DNA of 48,192 nt from Deltaproteobacteria bacterium (GCA_031269825.1 JAISYP010000084.1:1-48192), one strand, 5' to 3'; numbered from the stretch's first letter, positions 19,021-30,576 are shown. Program-made: numbers and translations. The notes: generated by a model from the letters alone, not told the origin.

Positions 19021-19242
19021 TAAGACAAGCCTTAAGACCCGCGATTAACCTGGGGTTTAAAGTTAGCGAGATAACTCTAAGCTAACCCGCGTTTAGGCCA
19101 GCAATAAATCTGGGCGCTTAAAGCTAGGCGTTGAAATAGATGGCGTTTAAATTGAGTCTAGTAAAATCGAGACAGTTATATCGAGACAATTAGATAGATC
19201 CTTTCGCCTATTGGCTAGGCTGGATTTAATGGGGGATCGCCG

Positions 19243-20268
19243 ATGACGCGCGTATTTTTTTTAGGGCGGAGTTTTTTGGCTTTGTTTATTTCTTTGGGCC
19301 TAATTTCCTTTTCTTTTGGGTCGCCTTCTTTAGGGATGGCCGCGGAGAAAAAGACTAAGGCCTCGGCTAAACCGGGTCAAGCTAAATCGGCTAAACCGGG
19401 CGCGGCCGAATCGGGGGCGGGCGCGGCTGGTTCCGCGGGTGTTTTTATCTCGGCTGGGGTTTATAAAAAGACCATCGGGGATTTAGAAATATACGCCCTG
19501 TCCGATAACCGAGGTCGTTTGGAATTTTCCGTTCTTTTAGGATTGACTCGCGATCAGATTCGGGCCATGGTGGGCCAAAATTCAGAGATGGATAATAGTT
19601 CTCTGACCAGCTATATTAACGCCTTTTTGGTCAAAAGCCCGGTGGGCTTATTTTTGGTGGACACGGGGTTAGGCAATGGCGATACCCTGGTTAAAGGGAT
19701 AAAAGAAGCTGGTTTCTCGCCAGAGGATGTCACTGACGTTTTATTGACCCATTTCCATCGGGATCACATTGATGGACTTTTGTCCGGCGGTAAATCCCTT
19801 TTTCCCAAAGCCACGGTTTGGGCCTCCAAAAATGAGGATCGTTATTGGATAAAGGACAACCAAAATAACCGCGGCCAAAGCGCGGAAACGAAAATTTTTC
19901 CCTACCGCCGCGATGGCCGTTATAAACTTTTTGAGCCTGGCCAGGCCATTCGACCCGGAGTCGAGACCATCGAGCTTTATGGTCACACCCCTGGGCACGT
20001 GGGTTATTTGTTCACTTCTGGGCGGGGGCGGGATATTCTTTTTTGGGGCGACATTGTCCACGCTTACCTTATTCAGTTTCAAAGTCCCCAGACCGCGGTG
20101 ACCTATGACGTGGACTCGACGGTGGCGGCCGAGACCCGGTCTAAAATCCTGAAAACCTCGGCTGAGCGCGATTATTGGGTGGCGGGGGCGCATTTGCCTT
20201 TTCCGGGTCTAGGGCGAGTTAAGGCGCGGAGTAGTGGTCAGGGTTATGATTGGATTCAAGAGCGTTAA
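19243..20268 (+). CDS. MBL-fold metallo-hydrolase, exported (signal peptide)
   Basis: N-terminal hydrophobic leader; LLTHFHRDHIDGLL (HxHxDH), GHTPGHVGYLF, FWGDIVHA. Confidence 0.9.
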   Translation: MTRVFFLGRSFLALFISLGLISFSFGSPSLGMAAEKKTKASAKPGQAKSAKPGAAESGAGAAGSAGVFISAGVYKKTIGDLEIYALSDNRGRLEFSVLLGLTRDQIRAMVGQNSEMDNSSLTSYINAFLVKSPVGLFLVDTGLGNGDTLVKGIKEAGFSPEDVTDVLLTHFHRDHIDGLLSGGKSLFPKATVWASKNEDRYWIKDNQNNRGQSAETKIFPYRRDGRYKLFEPGQAIRPGVETIELYGHTPGHVGYLFTSGRGRDILFWGDIVHAYLIQFQSPQTAVTYDVDSTVAAETRSKILKTSAERDYWVAGAHLPFPGLGRVKARSSGQGYDWIQER

Positions 20269-20301
20269 GCTTTTGACCATTAATTAAGGTGGAAGAGGGT
20301 T

Positions 20302-20745
20302 ATGCCGGCTGACAATAACAAAGTGGCCATAGGAGCCGATCACGCGGGTCTGGAATTTAAGGCCCTGATCCGGGATCAGTTGATTAGGCTGGGTTTTCAG
20401 TACGTCGACGCTGGGGCTCCAGAAGGCACGGAGCGGGTCGACTATCCCATCGTGGCCGCGGACGTGGCCAAGCTAATTCAAAACGGGGAATGCGTTTATG
20501 GGGTGCTGACTTGTGGCACGGGCCTGGGGATGTCCATGGCCGCCAACCGTTTCCGCTCCATCCGGGCGGCTAACTGTTCCAATGAGGCCATGGCCCGTTT
20601 GGCTCGGGCGCACAATGACGCCAATGTCCTGACTTTGGGGCAAAGACTTTTGGGCCCGGATTTGGCTCTGTCGATTTTAGAGGTTTTTCTGACTACTCCC
20701 TTTGAGGGGGGCCGTCATCAGGGTCGTTTATCTTTATTTAATTGA
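20302..20745 (+). CDS. rpiB: ribose-5-phosphate isomerase B
   Basis: [48 protein letters not shown]. Confidence 0.95.
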   Translation: MPADNNKVAIGADHAGLEFKALIRDQLIRLGFQYVDAGAPEGTERVDYPIVAADVAKLIQNGECVYGVLTCGTGLGMSMAANRFRSIRAANCSNEAMARLARAHNDANVLTLGQRLLGPDLALSILEVFLTTPFEGGRHQGRLSLFN

Positions 20746-20795
20746 CCGTTTTTGTAGCTGGCCCTCTCGCGGCTCCCTTTTGTCAGGATTGTAGC

Positions 20796-22049
20796 ATGTC
20801 GCTCAAAGATGATCTTAGGCCTGATCTCCAGTTGACGGCCATATTGCGCCAGGAGCTTAAGCGTCAGCGCTCGAAGTTGGAAATGATCGCCTCGGAGAAT
20901 TTTGTTTCCGAGTCGGTGTTACGGTTCGGGAGGTCGGTTTTTACTAACAAATATTCCGAAGGCTACCCAAGCAATCGTTATTACGGCGGTTGCGAGCACG
21001 CTGACGAGCTGGAGTTGTTGTGTCAAGCTCGGGCTCGCAAGATCTTTGGTTGTGAGCACGTTAACGTGCAACCCCATTGTGGTTCCTCGGCGAATATGGC
21101 CGCTTATTTCGCGGTTTTAAACGTGGGGGACGTCATCCTGGGCATGGATCTATCCCATGGTGGGCACCTGACTCATGGGGCGTCGGTTAGTTTTTCCGGG
21201 AAGTTGTATAAGACCGAGTTTTATGGGGTGAGCGAAGATACCGAGTTGATTGACTACGATGAGCTGATGGCCAAAGCCGAGGCCACGCGCCCAAAGTTGA
21301 TCATCGCGGGCGCCTCGGCTTATCCGCGGATCATTGATTTTGATAAATTCCGCGCGGCGGCGGATCGAGTTAAAGCCTATCTACTGGTGGACATGGCTCA
21401 TTTCGCTGGGTTAGTGGCGGCCGGGCTTTTTCCTTCCCCGGTGCCCAAAGCCGATATTGTCACCACCACCACGCACAAGACTTTACGTGGTCCGCGTGGG
21501 GGGATGATCCTGTGTCGCAAACCATTGGCCAAGGCCATTGATGACCAAGTTTTCCCAGGGATTCAGGGTGGCCCTTTAATGCACATCGTGGCCGCCAAAG
21601 CCGCGGCTTTGGGTGAGGCTTTGGAACCGGAGTTCATTGATTACCAGCGTCAGATTGTCAAAAACGCCCAGCGGTTGGCTTCCCATTTGGCTGACGCGGG
21701 TTATCGCCTGGTTTCGGGGGGCACGGATACGCACCTGATTTTAGTGGATCTGCGCTCCAAAAACCTTACCGGCGTCGCCGCGGAGAAAGCTTTGGATAAA
21801 GCTGGGGTCACGGCCAACAAAAACGCGGTTCCGTTTGACCGGCAAAGTTACGCCATCACCTCGGGTCTGCGTTTAGGCTCGGCCGCTTTAACGACCCGGG
21901 GTCTTCTGGAAAAAGACATGGATTTGGTGGCCGAGTTTATCGTCGCGGCTTTAAGTCACCATGACGATGACAATCAGTTAAACAAGATTCGCCTAAGGGT
22001 GGAAGAGTTCACCCAAGGCTTTCCCCTGTACCCAGGCCTAGATTTTTAG
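20796..22049 (+). CDS. glyA: serine hydroxymethyltransferase
   Basis: [52 protein letters not shown] at 20796 preferred over the listed 20742 start. Confidence 0.96.
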   Translation: MSLKDDLRPDLQLTAILRQELKRQRSKLEMIASENFVSESVLRFGRSVFTNKYSEGYPSNRYYGGCEHADELELLCQARARKIFGCEHVNVQPHCGSSANMAAYFAVLNVGDVILGMDLSHGGHLTHGASVSFSGKLYKTEFYGVSEDTELIDYDELMAKAEATRPKLIIAGASAYPRIIDFDKFRAAADRVKAYLLVDMAHFAGLVAAGLFPSPVPKADIVTTTTHKTLRGPRGGMILCRKPLAKAIDDQVFPGIQGGPLMHIVAAKAAALGEALEPEFIDYQRQIVKNAQRLASHLADAGYRLVSGGTDTHLILVDLRSKNLTGVAAEKALDKAGVTANKNAVPFDRQSYAITSGLRLGSAALTTRGLLEKDMDLVAEFIVAALSHHDDDNQLNKIRLRVEEFTQGFPLYPGLDF

Positions 22050-22087
22050 GCCCAGCCAGACGCGTCTGAGGTTTTATTCCCAGGACG

Positions 22088-22819
22088 GTGGCGGAAACGG
22101 AATTATTAATGATCGCGGAAACCCCACCGGGGGTTTTGTTTGACCACGGCCGACAGGAGCGCATTGGTTTGCCGGAAGCGGTCTTCTGCCTCGGTAAACC
22201 CTGGCCCATCTTGTTAAGCCTTTTGGAACAGTTTCAAAACCAACCTGTCCTTTTTACTCGCTTGGAAAACGCTGTTTTCCAAAAAGTCCCGTTGGATCTT
22301 CGCCAAAAATATGATTATGATCCCATCTCCCGGACGGCTTTCGCTCTAACCCAGACTGACCAAGGCCATGGCGACGCCCTAAGCGTCGCGGTGGTCTCGG
22401 CCGGTTCCTCTGACGCCCCGGTCGCGCGGGAAGCTTCTCGGACGCTGTTGTTTTTAGGTTATCGTTACGCTCTTTACGAGGACACCGGGGTGGCTGGTTT
22501 ATGGCGTTTAACTGACCAACTGCGGGCGATTAATGAGCGCGCGGTGATTATCGTGGTGGCCGGGTTAGACGCGGCTTTGGCTTCCGTCCTGGGCGGCTTG
22601 ACGTCGCTACCGGTGATCGCCGTGCCCACCTCGGTGGGCTATGGTTTAGCCCGAGGGGGAGAGAGCGCTTTATCCAGCATGCTCTTAAGTTGCGCCCCAG
22701 GCGTGACGGTCATGAACATAGACAATGGTTATGGGGCGGCTTGCGCGGCGGCCCGGATCCTTCGGCTTTTATCGAGAAACTTAAAGCGCGCCCCAGCGGA
22801 AAACACGGCCACCAGCTAG
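22088..22819 (+). CDS. larB: nickel pincer cofactor biosynthesis protein LarB (AIRC-like)
   Basis: VAVVSAGSSDAPVAREA, ALASVLGGLTSLPVIAVPTSVGYG, LLSCAPGVTVMNIDNGYGAACAAARILR. Confidence 0.88.
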   Translation: MAETELLMIAETPPGVLFDHGRQERIGLPEAVFCLGKPWPILLSLLEQFQNQPVLFTRLENAVFQKVPLDLRQKYDYDPISRTAFALTQTDQGHGDALSVAVVSAGSSDAPVAREASRTLLFLGYRYALYEDTGVAGLWRLTDQLRAINERAVIIVVAGLDAALASVLGGLTSLPVIAVPTSVGYGLARGGESALSSMLLSCAPGVTVMNIDNGYGAACAAARILRLLSRNLKRAPAENTATS

Positions 22820-22955
22820 ATCGTGACTGACGACGACCTAATTAAACCCCAGGGAAGATCCTAAAATTAAATACACTGACCAACGAAGGGGATTTATTTA
22901 AGAAACCTTTCTGGCCGCCCAAAAGGAACCATTAAGGCATAATAAAGGGGGTATA

Positions 22956-23456
22956 ATGGGATTTGGCGTGGGGTGGCTAGAGATCTTGATGGTGTTTTTG
23001 GTGACTTTTTTGGTCATTAAGCCAGAGCGTTGGCCTGAGACGGCCCGGTTTTTAGGTAAGGCGTACCGTCAGTTTCGGCTTTGGTGGTTGAACCTAACCA
23101 ATTCCTTGGAAAAAGAGGTCGAGGCGATCAAGAAACTGGACGAGCCACTCCAAACCGTGGTTAACCCGATAAATTCTTTGGTTAAGGAAGTTAAAGATAT
23201 TAAGACTGAGGCGGAGCGAGGTCAGGATTTAGGTCAATCCGAAATTAAGTCGAGCCCTGGGGAGCGAGTTAAGGAAGCGGATTGGGGGCGAGACGCGGGA
23301 TTATTTATCGAGCGCGAAGGGGTGGCTAGTCAGGGTTATCCGCCGGACTATCTGGCTGATTGGGCGGCTAAAGAGCGGGTTGAGGCGTCGGTGGACGCTA
23401 AATCTAGCTCTGACGCGGGTTTAGTTGATAAAACGCTAGAGCGAAAACTAGATTAA
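22956..23456 (+). CDS. TatA/TatB-family twin-arginine translocase component
   Basis: MGFGVGWLEILMVFLVTFLVIKPERWPETARFLGKAYRQFR, followed by a charged helix. Confidence 0.65.
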   Translation: MGFGVGWLEILMVFLVTFLVIKPERWPETARFLGKAYRQFRLWWLNLTNSLEKEVEAIKKLDEPLQTVVNPINSLVKEVKDIKTEAERGQDLGQSEIKSSPGERVKEADWGRDAGLFIEREGVASQGYPPDYLADWAAKERVEASVDAKSSSDAGLVDKTLERKLD

Positions 23457-23524
23457 GAGCTATATCGAGCTAGATCGATGATAATTTCTTAAATATCTAA
23501 TATAAACCCCTCAATTGTTTTTTT

Positions 23525-23542
23525 CCGTCCGTTTACGGACGG
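23525..23542 (+). terminator. hairpin, possible terminator
   Basis: CCGTCCG-TTTA-CGGACGG followed by TCTTCTTC; T-tract weak. Confidence 0.4.
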
Positions 23543-23575
23543 TCTTCTTCGTTTAAGCGCGTCAATGACGATAAC

Positions 23576-24178
23576 TTGGAATATTATCTGGCGTCGGAGG
23601 TCAAGGTGAGAACTACGGTCACTGAAAGCGAAGCCTGGGCGATTTTAAAGCGTTATAACCAGGAGGCCTTTCACCTTCAACACGCGGAGACGGTCGCCGC
23701 GGTTATGCGTTGGTTCGCCCAGGAGCAAGGGTTTGGCGAGGAAAAGGACTACTGGGCTGTGGTGGGGCTACTGCATGACATTGATTTTGAGGCGTATCCA
23801 GCCGAGCATTGCCGGAAAGCCCCGGAGTTGTTAAGGGCCAATAATATTGGCGAGGATGTCATCCGAGCGGTGGTCAGCCATGGCTACGGTATCGCCGTGG
23901 ACGTGAAACCTGAGCATCTAATGGAAAAGATTCTCTACGCCACTGACGAGTTGACGGGGTTGGTGTGGGCCGTGGCTTTGATGCGGCCTTCCAAGAGTGT
24001 CTCGGATTTGGAGACGAAATCGGTCAAGAAAAAGTTTAAGACGCTCAATTTCGCGGCTGGTTGCTCTCGCGAGGTGATCGCTCAAGGGGCGGCCATGTTG
24101 GGCTGGGAGCTGGATACGCTCATTGATAAAACTATCCAGGCCATGCGTTTTTGGGAAAGCCACCGAGTCGTGGCCTGA
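23576..24178 (+). CDS. HD-domain hydrolase
   Basis: HAETVAAVMRWFA...VVGLLHDIDFEAYP...RAVVSHGYG; start may be a GTG near 23606. Confidence 0.8.
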   Translation: MEYYLASEVKVRTTVTESEAWAILKRYNQEAFHLQHAETVAAVMRWFAQEQGFGEEKDYWAVVGLLHDIDFEAYPAEHCRKAPELLRANNIGEDVIRAVVSHGYGIAVDVKPEHLMEKILYATDELTGLVWAVALMRPSKSVSDLETKSVKKKFKTLNFAAGCSREVIAQGAAMLGWELDTLIDKTIQAMRFWESHRVVA

Positions 24179-24637
24179 TTGGTGGAGGTTGGTTTTTTTG
24201 GGCCGGGCGTAAGGAAATATTATTGATATGGTCACGTCATAAACGGATCATTATTTTTCACTATGGTTGTTTAATATGGTCATTGGGGCTTGGGTAGGGA
24301 TATTATCGCCCTGAGCGCTATTATCTAGAACTCAGAACTTCTAGCCCAGAACCTAAGAAGACGACTACATAGATGCCTAATATCGGTTGGAAGTTTGATA
24401 TTTTTCAAATCATATTTTTAATATTATGATCCTATTATTTAAGTTATTATAACGCGTTACGCGTTGGTTGAGATGTTATCGTTATTTTTTCATTTTAGGC
24501 GCGCCCCGCTTGCTTTCAGCCAATTTTGCTTTTCCAAAATTTTATGAAAATCTATTAACCGTAAATTTTGGGTTTTATGATTTTCCATGGAACGACCAAA
24601 ATTTTTACCCTAAACATCGAAGACCCTGGATGAGCTA

Positions 24638-26233
24638 ATGAGTCTACCTACCATTAAATCGTTTAACGTCTCTGGCCCCTGTAATCCAGCGGAACACTAT
24701 TTGTCGCCGGTATTGTCCTGTCCGACGGGAGTCAAGGAAATGATTGAGGGCAATTATTATTTTACCCTCCACGCCCCTCGCCAGTCGGGGAAAACCACTT
24801 TTTTAAAAGCCCTGACCAATAATATTAATTCCCTCGGGGAAATGTACGCCCTTTATTGTTCTCTGGAGGTTTGCCAAGGCGTGACCGACGTTGAGTGAGC
24901 CATGACCTGGGTTGCCGTGGCGATAAATAAAGCCTTGCGGATGTCCTCCAATAATAATTTGGTTTCTTTAGCTTCGCCTGACGATCGCCCGCCTAATTTG
25001 AGTCCATCGATGACAGTTTTTAAGTCGCTTAATCGTCTGTCCGTTAATCTTGACAAAGATTTGGTGGTTTTTTTTGACGAGGTTGATTGTCTTATTGACG
25101 CCCCGCTGATAACTTTTTTACGCCAAATTCGTCTTGGTTATAATAATCGCTTTGACTCTCCAGCCTCTAAGTTCCCGCGTTCCATAGCTTTCGTCGCCCC
25201 GCGGGACATTAGGGATTATGAGGTTAAGACTGGCGATGGCCAATATTCTAGCGGCGTAGCCAGTATGTTCAATATTATAAAAGAAGCCTTTGCCCTCCCT
25301 AATTTTACTCCGGATGAAATCGCCCATCTCTATCATCAGCATACCGAGGCCTCTGGACAGGCGTTTGAGGCCCTGGCCGTGGAGAGGGCTTGGTATTGGT
25401 CAGAGGGCCAACCCTGGTTAGTCAACGCCTTGGCCTATGAGTCGGTGGTCAATATTTTAAAAAACGACTACTCTCAGTTAATAACTAGCGACATTATGAA
25501 TCAAGCGGCCGAGAATTTGATCCAACGACGGGACAACCACCTTGACTCCATCCTGAAGCGGCTTAAAGAGCCTAGGGTTAGGGCGGTCATGGAGCCAATT
25601 ATCCTTGGAGCTCGGCGAGCGCCCATAAAAGTTCCGTTGGACGACCAACGCTATGTCGTGGATCTTGGCCTTTTAAAAGGCGATTATGGAAATTTACGAC
25701 CAGCCAACCCGATTTATAAGGAAGTTTTTATAAAAACTCTGGACTATCCGTTTGAGGCAAAGTTTGATAAGAAAGCGACCATGGCCAAATCCAATCGTTG
25801 GATTGATGGCCAAAAGCTGGACATGACCTCCCTTCTTAAAGCCTTTCAACAATTTTGGCGGGAAAATATTGAGATTTTGGAAACGCCTTATGGTTATACG
25901 CAATCCTTGCCTCTCCAAGTTATGAACGCTTTTTTACAGAGGATCTTAAATAGTGACGTTATATATTTGGGTAGGGAATACGCTTTAGGTAAGCGGCGGG
26001 TCGATCTTTACGCCAAGTATATGGGGATAGGTTACCCCATTGAGTTAAAAATTATGGGCACACAAATTTTAAATCGTAGTTTAGCTCAAATAAATAATTA
26101 TATGGATATTTGTGGCGCGAAAGAAGGTTGGCTAGTTATTTTTGATAATAAGAGCCAAAAGTCCTGGGACGAAAAATTAACCTGGAAAACGACCCAATAT
26201 GAGGGCTCGACTATTCACCTTGTTGGTTGCTAA
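24638..26233 (+). pseudogene. AAA-ATPase-like protein with C-terminal PD-(D/E)XK nuclease-like domain, interrupted by in-frame TGA
   Basis: Walker A-like APRQSGKTTFLKAL, Walker B-like DLVVFFDEVDCL, C-terminal GKRRVDLYAKYMGIGYPIELKI. The two ORFs are in the same frame, separated only by TGA at 24896-24898 (V-E-*-A-M). Confidence 0.8.
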
Positions 26234-26241
26234 GCCATCCT

Positions 26242-26297
26242 TGATGGCTTCGAGAAAACTTCAGTTTCAAGAAATTAATTGATAAAAGAGTATTAAT
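26242..26297 (-). repeat. dispersed ~55-bp repeat, copy 3 (opposite orientation), next to the AAA-ATPase pseudogene
   Basis: Reverse complement attaatactcttttatcaattaatttcttgaaactgaagttttctcgaagccatca matches 451-507 at both ends. Confidence 0.65.
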
Positions 26298-27198
26298 ATC
26301 AAAGGGTTAAAAATTTTATTTCCGTTTTTAGGCCTTTTTGTCAAGCTATCATCTTAGGCGTTTGTTAGGTTTTAAACGAAACTTGTTGAATTTTATAATT
26401 ATTCCCTCAAAGCCCAATAAAGAGGTTCAGATAAAAATTATTAAATTCAAGTAGTTAGGCCGGAAAAAAACTATCCTACAACCTGGCCCCATATTTCCTC
26501 CGGCCTCGCTAGACCGTTCGATGGGAACTTGCCCTAGCTCCACTTCCCAGCGAAAAACCTTTTTAGATAACTGGCCTAGTCAATAAGGCTTTTCTTAAAT
26601 AAATTATTTATTTCAGCCGCCTAGAACAAAATCATTTCTAATATAAAGCTTCATTATCTCAATCTCAATCTTATCTAGATTCGTTAAACCATCAATATTT
26701 GTTGTTTTTAACTGTAATAAACTTGAACATTACAAGAAAATATTTATACAATCATATATTTAGCTTATATTAAGATTTAAACCGTGTTCCTCTTTGGGCC
26801 GTCAGGGCCAACCGCTTAATTCAACTCGTTTATCTAGTTCGGTCAGGGAAATGACGCCTAGGCCAAGATTATCCCCCCGCCACACCAGAATAATTGGGGA
26901 CGACCAGATTATCGCGCGGCCATTAGACGACTATTTTTTTTATTTATACCCTTGGGGATTTGAATTTTTGGTTAGTTTAGGGTAAATTAGAATAAAACGT
27001 TAAACTGTGGACTCTTGGAAATTATATAAATAAAGCTTAAGTAGTTTTAATCATTGTTTTTTGTTACGAATATTTCGGGTGACGTTTCTGGTTAGATTTT
27101 CTGGTTAAATTTTCTGGTTGGGCTTTTTTGTTAATCAAGAACCGATTGAGCGTCAATCTGGTCGTCAATGGGGGAGAGTTAATTTGGAGCGGCGGTAG

Positions 27199-28179
27199 GT
27201 GAGCGCGAATTTGGGGGCGATAATGTCAGACCATCATAAAGTTAAATCACCTCTTAGACTTTTATCCTGGCTCAGGGGACTTTCTCGCGTCTTGGTTATG
27301 GGGTTGGCTCTGGCTTTGTTCCTCCCCGCCCTGGCTCTCAGTCAGGCTAAACCTGTTCCGTCCAAGTCTAACCAAGCCAATGCCGCCCCAGATAAATCCG
27401 CCCTGGAGGGGACAGATTTAGCCAACCCTCTGTCCATCAATGTCAAACCCCATCTGACTAGCGCTCAATCGACCAAAAGAGTGGAATCCCTTTCGCCGGG
27501 CCAAACCATTAAGATGGAAGGCGCGGGCGACATCCAGATCTACTCCGAAGATGGTCGAATCCAGATCACGGCCCAGGAGGGGAGTGTCATTTTGTTCGAT
27601 GGCATGGTTAAGATGGAAGCCAAGCCCTGGTTAGAGGATCGGCCTGTTCTGGCGCGCGAGGTTAAGGGCCAGAAGCCGGAAAAGCTCGCGCCCCAGTTTC
27701 GGATCCATTTGGGCCAAGCCGAGGTTCAGGTGGCGCCTGGCCAAGAATTGCGCCTGGCTTCGCCATTAATCATTTCCGCGGTTCGGGGAACTAAGTTTTC
27801 CATGAGCGTTAAAGAAGACGGTAGCTCTAAACTGAGCGTGTTGGAAGGTAAAGTTTTGTCCATCGCCCGTGATGGCCAGATCAAGATGTTGGAGGCGGGC
27901 CGAGCCGTGGAGTTGACCGCGGCCAAGTTTACCGAATATCTTCGTGGTTTGAACATTAAGATTCCCGATGGGGTCGATTGGCGGAGCGTCGATCGTCAGG
28001 TTTTGGATCGAGCGGTTTCCCAGACCTTTGGCGATTCTTTGGATTTTCTGAGCGAAGTTTCGGGCTCGGTGGCGGAAGCCAAGGATAATCTGGCCAGTAA
28101 TTTCAATGATTTGAGCTCCAAAAACGTCCAGTCCCAAGATAACGCTATTCCTAGAAAGGAAATGGCCATAAAGCCTTAG
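27199..28179 (+). CDS. FecR-domain-like exported protein
   Basis: Hydrophobic leader; VQVAPGQELRLASPLIISAVRGTKFSMSVKEDGSSKLSVLEGKVLSI. Start could be the ATG at 27223. Confidence 0.6.
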   Translation: MSANLGAIMSDHHKVKSPLRLLSWLRGLSRVLVMGLALALFLPALALSQAKPVPSKSNQANAAPDKSALEGTDLANPLSINVKPHLTSAQSTKRVESLSPGQTIKMEGAGDIQIYSEDGRIQITAQEGSVILFDGMVKMEAKPWLEDRPVLAREVKGQKPEKLAPQFRIHLGQAEVQVAPGQELRLASPLIISAVRGTKFSMSVKEDGSSKLSVLEGKVLSIARDGQIKMLEAGRAVELTAAKFTEYLRGLNIKIPDGVDWRSVDRQVLDRAVSQTFGDSLDFLSEVSGSVAEAKDNLASNFNDLSSKNVQSQDNAIPRKEMAIKP

Positions 28180-28235
28180 GTTTTGGTTTTGGGGAATATA
28201 GGAGCGGCTTTAGATATCGAAACGGGAATCGCCTA

Positions 28236-29129
28236 ATGAATAACGTTTACCGGCCCTCGGGTCATTTTGACCATACAGGATTGTTGATCGTCCCTTTGAT
28301 GGCGGCGGTTTTTTCCTCGTTATTGGCTATACCCTACGCCTTAAGTTTATGGTATTGCCCGGTGGTTTATTTGGGGCTTGTCTTGCCCATTATTTTCGTT
28401 AAATTGACCGCCTTGAGCGGTTGGTGGAGCGTTAGGCGAGGCAAGATCCGTAGCTCCCAGTTGGCCAACATGTTAGGTTTTTTGGGAGCTATCCCTGGTT
28501 TTTATATCGCCTGGGTGGCCTGGGGGGTTTTGGTGGACAACATCGCCGTCCAAGGATCCGTGAGCTTGGGCTGGCGGAACGTGAACACTGTCGAGTCGAG
28601 CCTGACGTTATCTCAACTGTTTAGTCAAGCTCTGGATCCTCTGGATCTATTATCCGAAATGAGGCGAGTTGGAGCTTATGGGTTGTGGAGCGTGGAAGGA
28701 TATGTGGTTAGCGGGTATTGCCTTTATGTGGTCTGGGCGCTTGAGGCGGTTATTTATTTTATTTTCTCCAGTCGTTCTTTTGGAAAGTGGGCTCAACCAC
28801 CTTACTCCGAAAGGCTCAACAGTTGGTATCCCAGCGTTAATCTTTCCGTTCCCTTGTCCGTGACCGATAAATTGAGCGCTGAGGCGGTGTTCGAAGGGAT
28901 AACTAAAGGGCGAATTGGAGCCATCTTAGAGGCCAAAAGGGAATTAAATCCTGACAACGCCAGTTATCTGAAGGTCAAGCTCTATTATTTACCTCAAGCC
29001 TTTGACGCCTTCGCGACCATCAACGGTTATCTGTTGAAAAATTCCGGTGGGCACAAAAAGAAGGTTTTGATCCAATACGTGAAAATTCCCGAGCCGTTAG
29101 CTAAGAACCTTTATGATCAGTTCCAATGA
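28236..29129 (+). CDS. conserved multi-pass membrane protein of unknown function
   Basis: Several hydrophobic segments, host-like codon usage, short spacing from the upstream gene. Confidence 0.65.
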   Translation: MNNVYRPSGHFDHTGLLIVPLMAAVFSSLLAIPYALSLWYCPVVYLGLVLPIIFVKLTALSGWWSVRRGKIRSSQLANMLGFLGAIPGFYIAWVAWGVLVDNIAVQGSVSLGWRNVNTVESSLTLSQLFSQALDPLDLLSEMRRVGAYGLWSVEGYVVSGYCLYVVWALEAVIYFIFSSRSFGKWAQPPYSERLNSWYPSVNLSVPLSVTDKLSAEAVFEGITKGRIGAILEAKRELNPDNASYLKVKLYYLPQAFDAFATINGYLLKNSGGHKKKVLIQYVKIPEPLAKNLYDQFQ

Positions 29130-29227
29130 GCCAGAAAGACGTGGTTGACGGTTTTTTCAGCCAGCGCTGAAATAACCCTAAATCACCTGGCCAGGGATAA
29201 AATATCTACCAAAAAACTTTATTCAAT

Positions 29228-29264
29228 AAAGCCTAGGCGCGAGCGTGGCCCGCGCCTAGGCTTT
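29228..29264. terminator. intergenic 14-bp perfect-stem hairpin between convergent genes (likely bidirectional terminator)
   Basis: AAAGCCTAGGCGCG-agcgtggcc-CGCGCCTAGGCTTT. Confidence 0.75.
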
Positions 29265-29290
29265 AAGCCACTGACTTGGAGCTTAGCGAC

Positions 29291-30406
29291 TTACTTTTTG
29301 TCCACTTGGCAAGCGATGATTTCGCTGGATCGAAAGCAGAGGTTACAAGACAGACAAGTGGCCGGGGAGCGATCCGTTTTCCATCGGTTAGCTAAATTGG
29401 GCTCCCGGATCATTGGCCGACAGAACGAGATGGCCGCCACTGGCGTCTCGGCCAGGACTTTTTCCACAAACTCGGGCCTTCTATAACCGCCCACGCTGAT
29501 CGTCGGAATCTTAACCTTCTCGGCCACCGCTTTGGCTCCGTATAAAAACAAGCCTTCCGAGCCTTCTTGGGCGGCTGGGGAAAACGACGAATCCCCTCCA
29601 TCCATGGTTAACCCCGCGGAAATCTCGATCATGTCCAGACCCAGTTTTTCTAGGCGCTGGGCCACGTAAACACTTTCTTCCAAAGTGATGGAAGGCTCGA
29701 CCCGATCGCTTATGGGTAGCTTGACGCCCACCGGATACCCTTGGCCCACCGCTCCCCGGACAGCCTCATAAACCTCGAATAAAAGCCTGGCCCGGTTTTC
29801 CATGGGGCCGCCGTAACTGTCCGCTCGGTGGTTATAGTATGGAGACAGGAAAGTGTTAATCAGGTAACCGTGGGCGGCGTGGATTTGGACGCCATCGATT
29901 CCCGCCGCTTGACAACGCTTAGCCGCCCGACCGAAATCTTCCGCGATCCGCTGAATCTCGGCCAAAGTCGCTTCATGATAAACCCGATCCGGGGCCACTT
30001 CCATGGCGCGTACCCCCAGCCGGTCATGACCGTCCTGGGGGCTGGTTTTGTAACCGGCGTGGTTGAGCTGGACAAACAAAAGGCTGTGGTTTTTCTGGGC
30101 CACTTCGACGGCCTTTTTCAGGTCGTCGACGTACCCGTCATATGAGCACTCGACCATCATGGGGCCGATTTTCCCGCCCGCGGCGGTGGCCATCATGCCG
30201 GTTATGTTGAGCCCACAACCACCTTCCGCCATGAGCCGCCATAAATCTAAATGGCGTTGGGTAATCCGGCCCTCGTCCGCGGCGAACTCAAAGGTCGCGC
30301 TTCTGACCAACCGGTTTGGAACCGTCAATGACCCAATAGAAAATGGGCGGTAAATCAAGTTTGTGTCTTTATCCATGAAAAAACTCCCATTGGCTAAAAT
30401 AGCCAA
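29291..30406 (-). CDS. NADH:flavin oxidoreductase, old yellow enzyme family
   Basis: IYRPFSIGSLTVPNRLVRSATFE, GIDGVQIHAAHGYLINTFLSPYYNHRADSYGGPMENRARLLFEV, C-terminal CLSCNLCF. Confidence 0.92.
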   Translation of the reverse strand: MAILANGSFFMDKDTNLIYRPFSIGSLTVPNRLVRSATFEFAADEGRITQRHLDLWRLMAEGGCGLNITGMMATAAGGKIGPMMVECSYDGYVDDLKKAVEVAQKNHSLLFVQLNHAGYKTSPQDGHDRLGVRAMEVAPDRVYHEATLAEIQRIAEDFGRAAKRCQAAGIDGVQIHAAHGYLINTFLSPYYNHRADSYGGPMENRARLLFEVYEAVRGAVGQGYPVGVKLPISDRVEPSITLEESVYVAQRLEKLGLDMIEISAGLTMDGGDSSFSPAAQEGSEGLFLYGAKAVAEKVKIPTISVGGYRRPEFVEKVLAETPVAAISFCRPMIREPNLANRWKTDRSPATCLSCNLCFRSSEIIACQVDKK

Positions 30407-30576
30407 TAAAAAAGGTTAAACCGCCAACCAGGAGGCCAAGGTCAAATCGCTAAATGGCCTCCTCCTACTCCCACCTCTTCGACCAATCGCGCGTCCCCGG
30501 TCTTCGCCGCGCGCCTATTGGGGAGGGCGATTTTTGGTTACCCCCCACCGGAGCGACTGTGGGTATCGTTTAATTA

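Noticed and set aside
24896-24898. UGA recoding (selenocysteine or alternative genetic code) in the AAA-ATPase gene
   Set aside because: Other clear genes in the window (secG, acpP, the HD gene) use TGA as a normal stop, and I saw no selenoprotein family match; a nonsense mutation is simpler.
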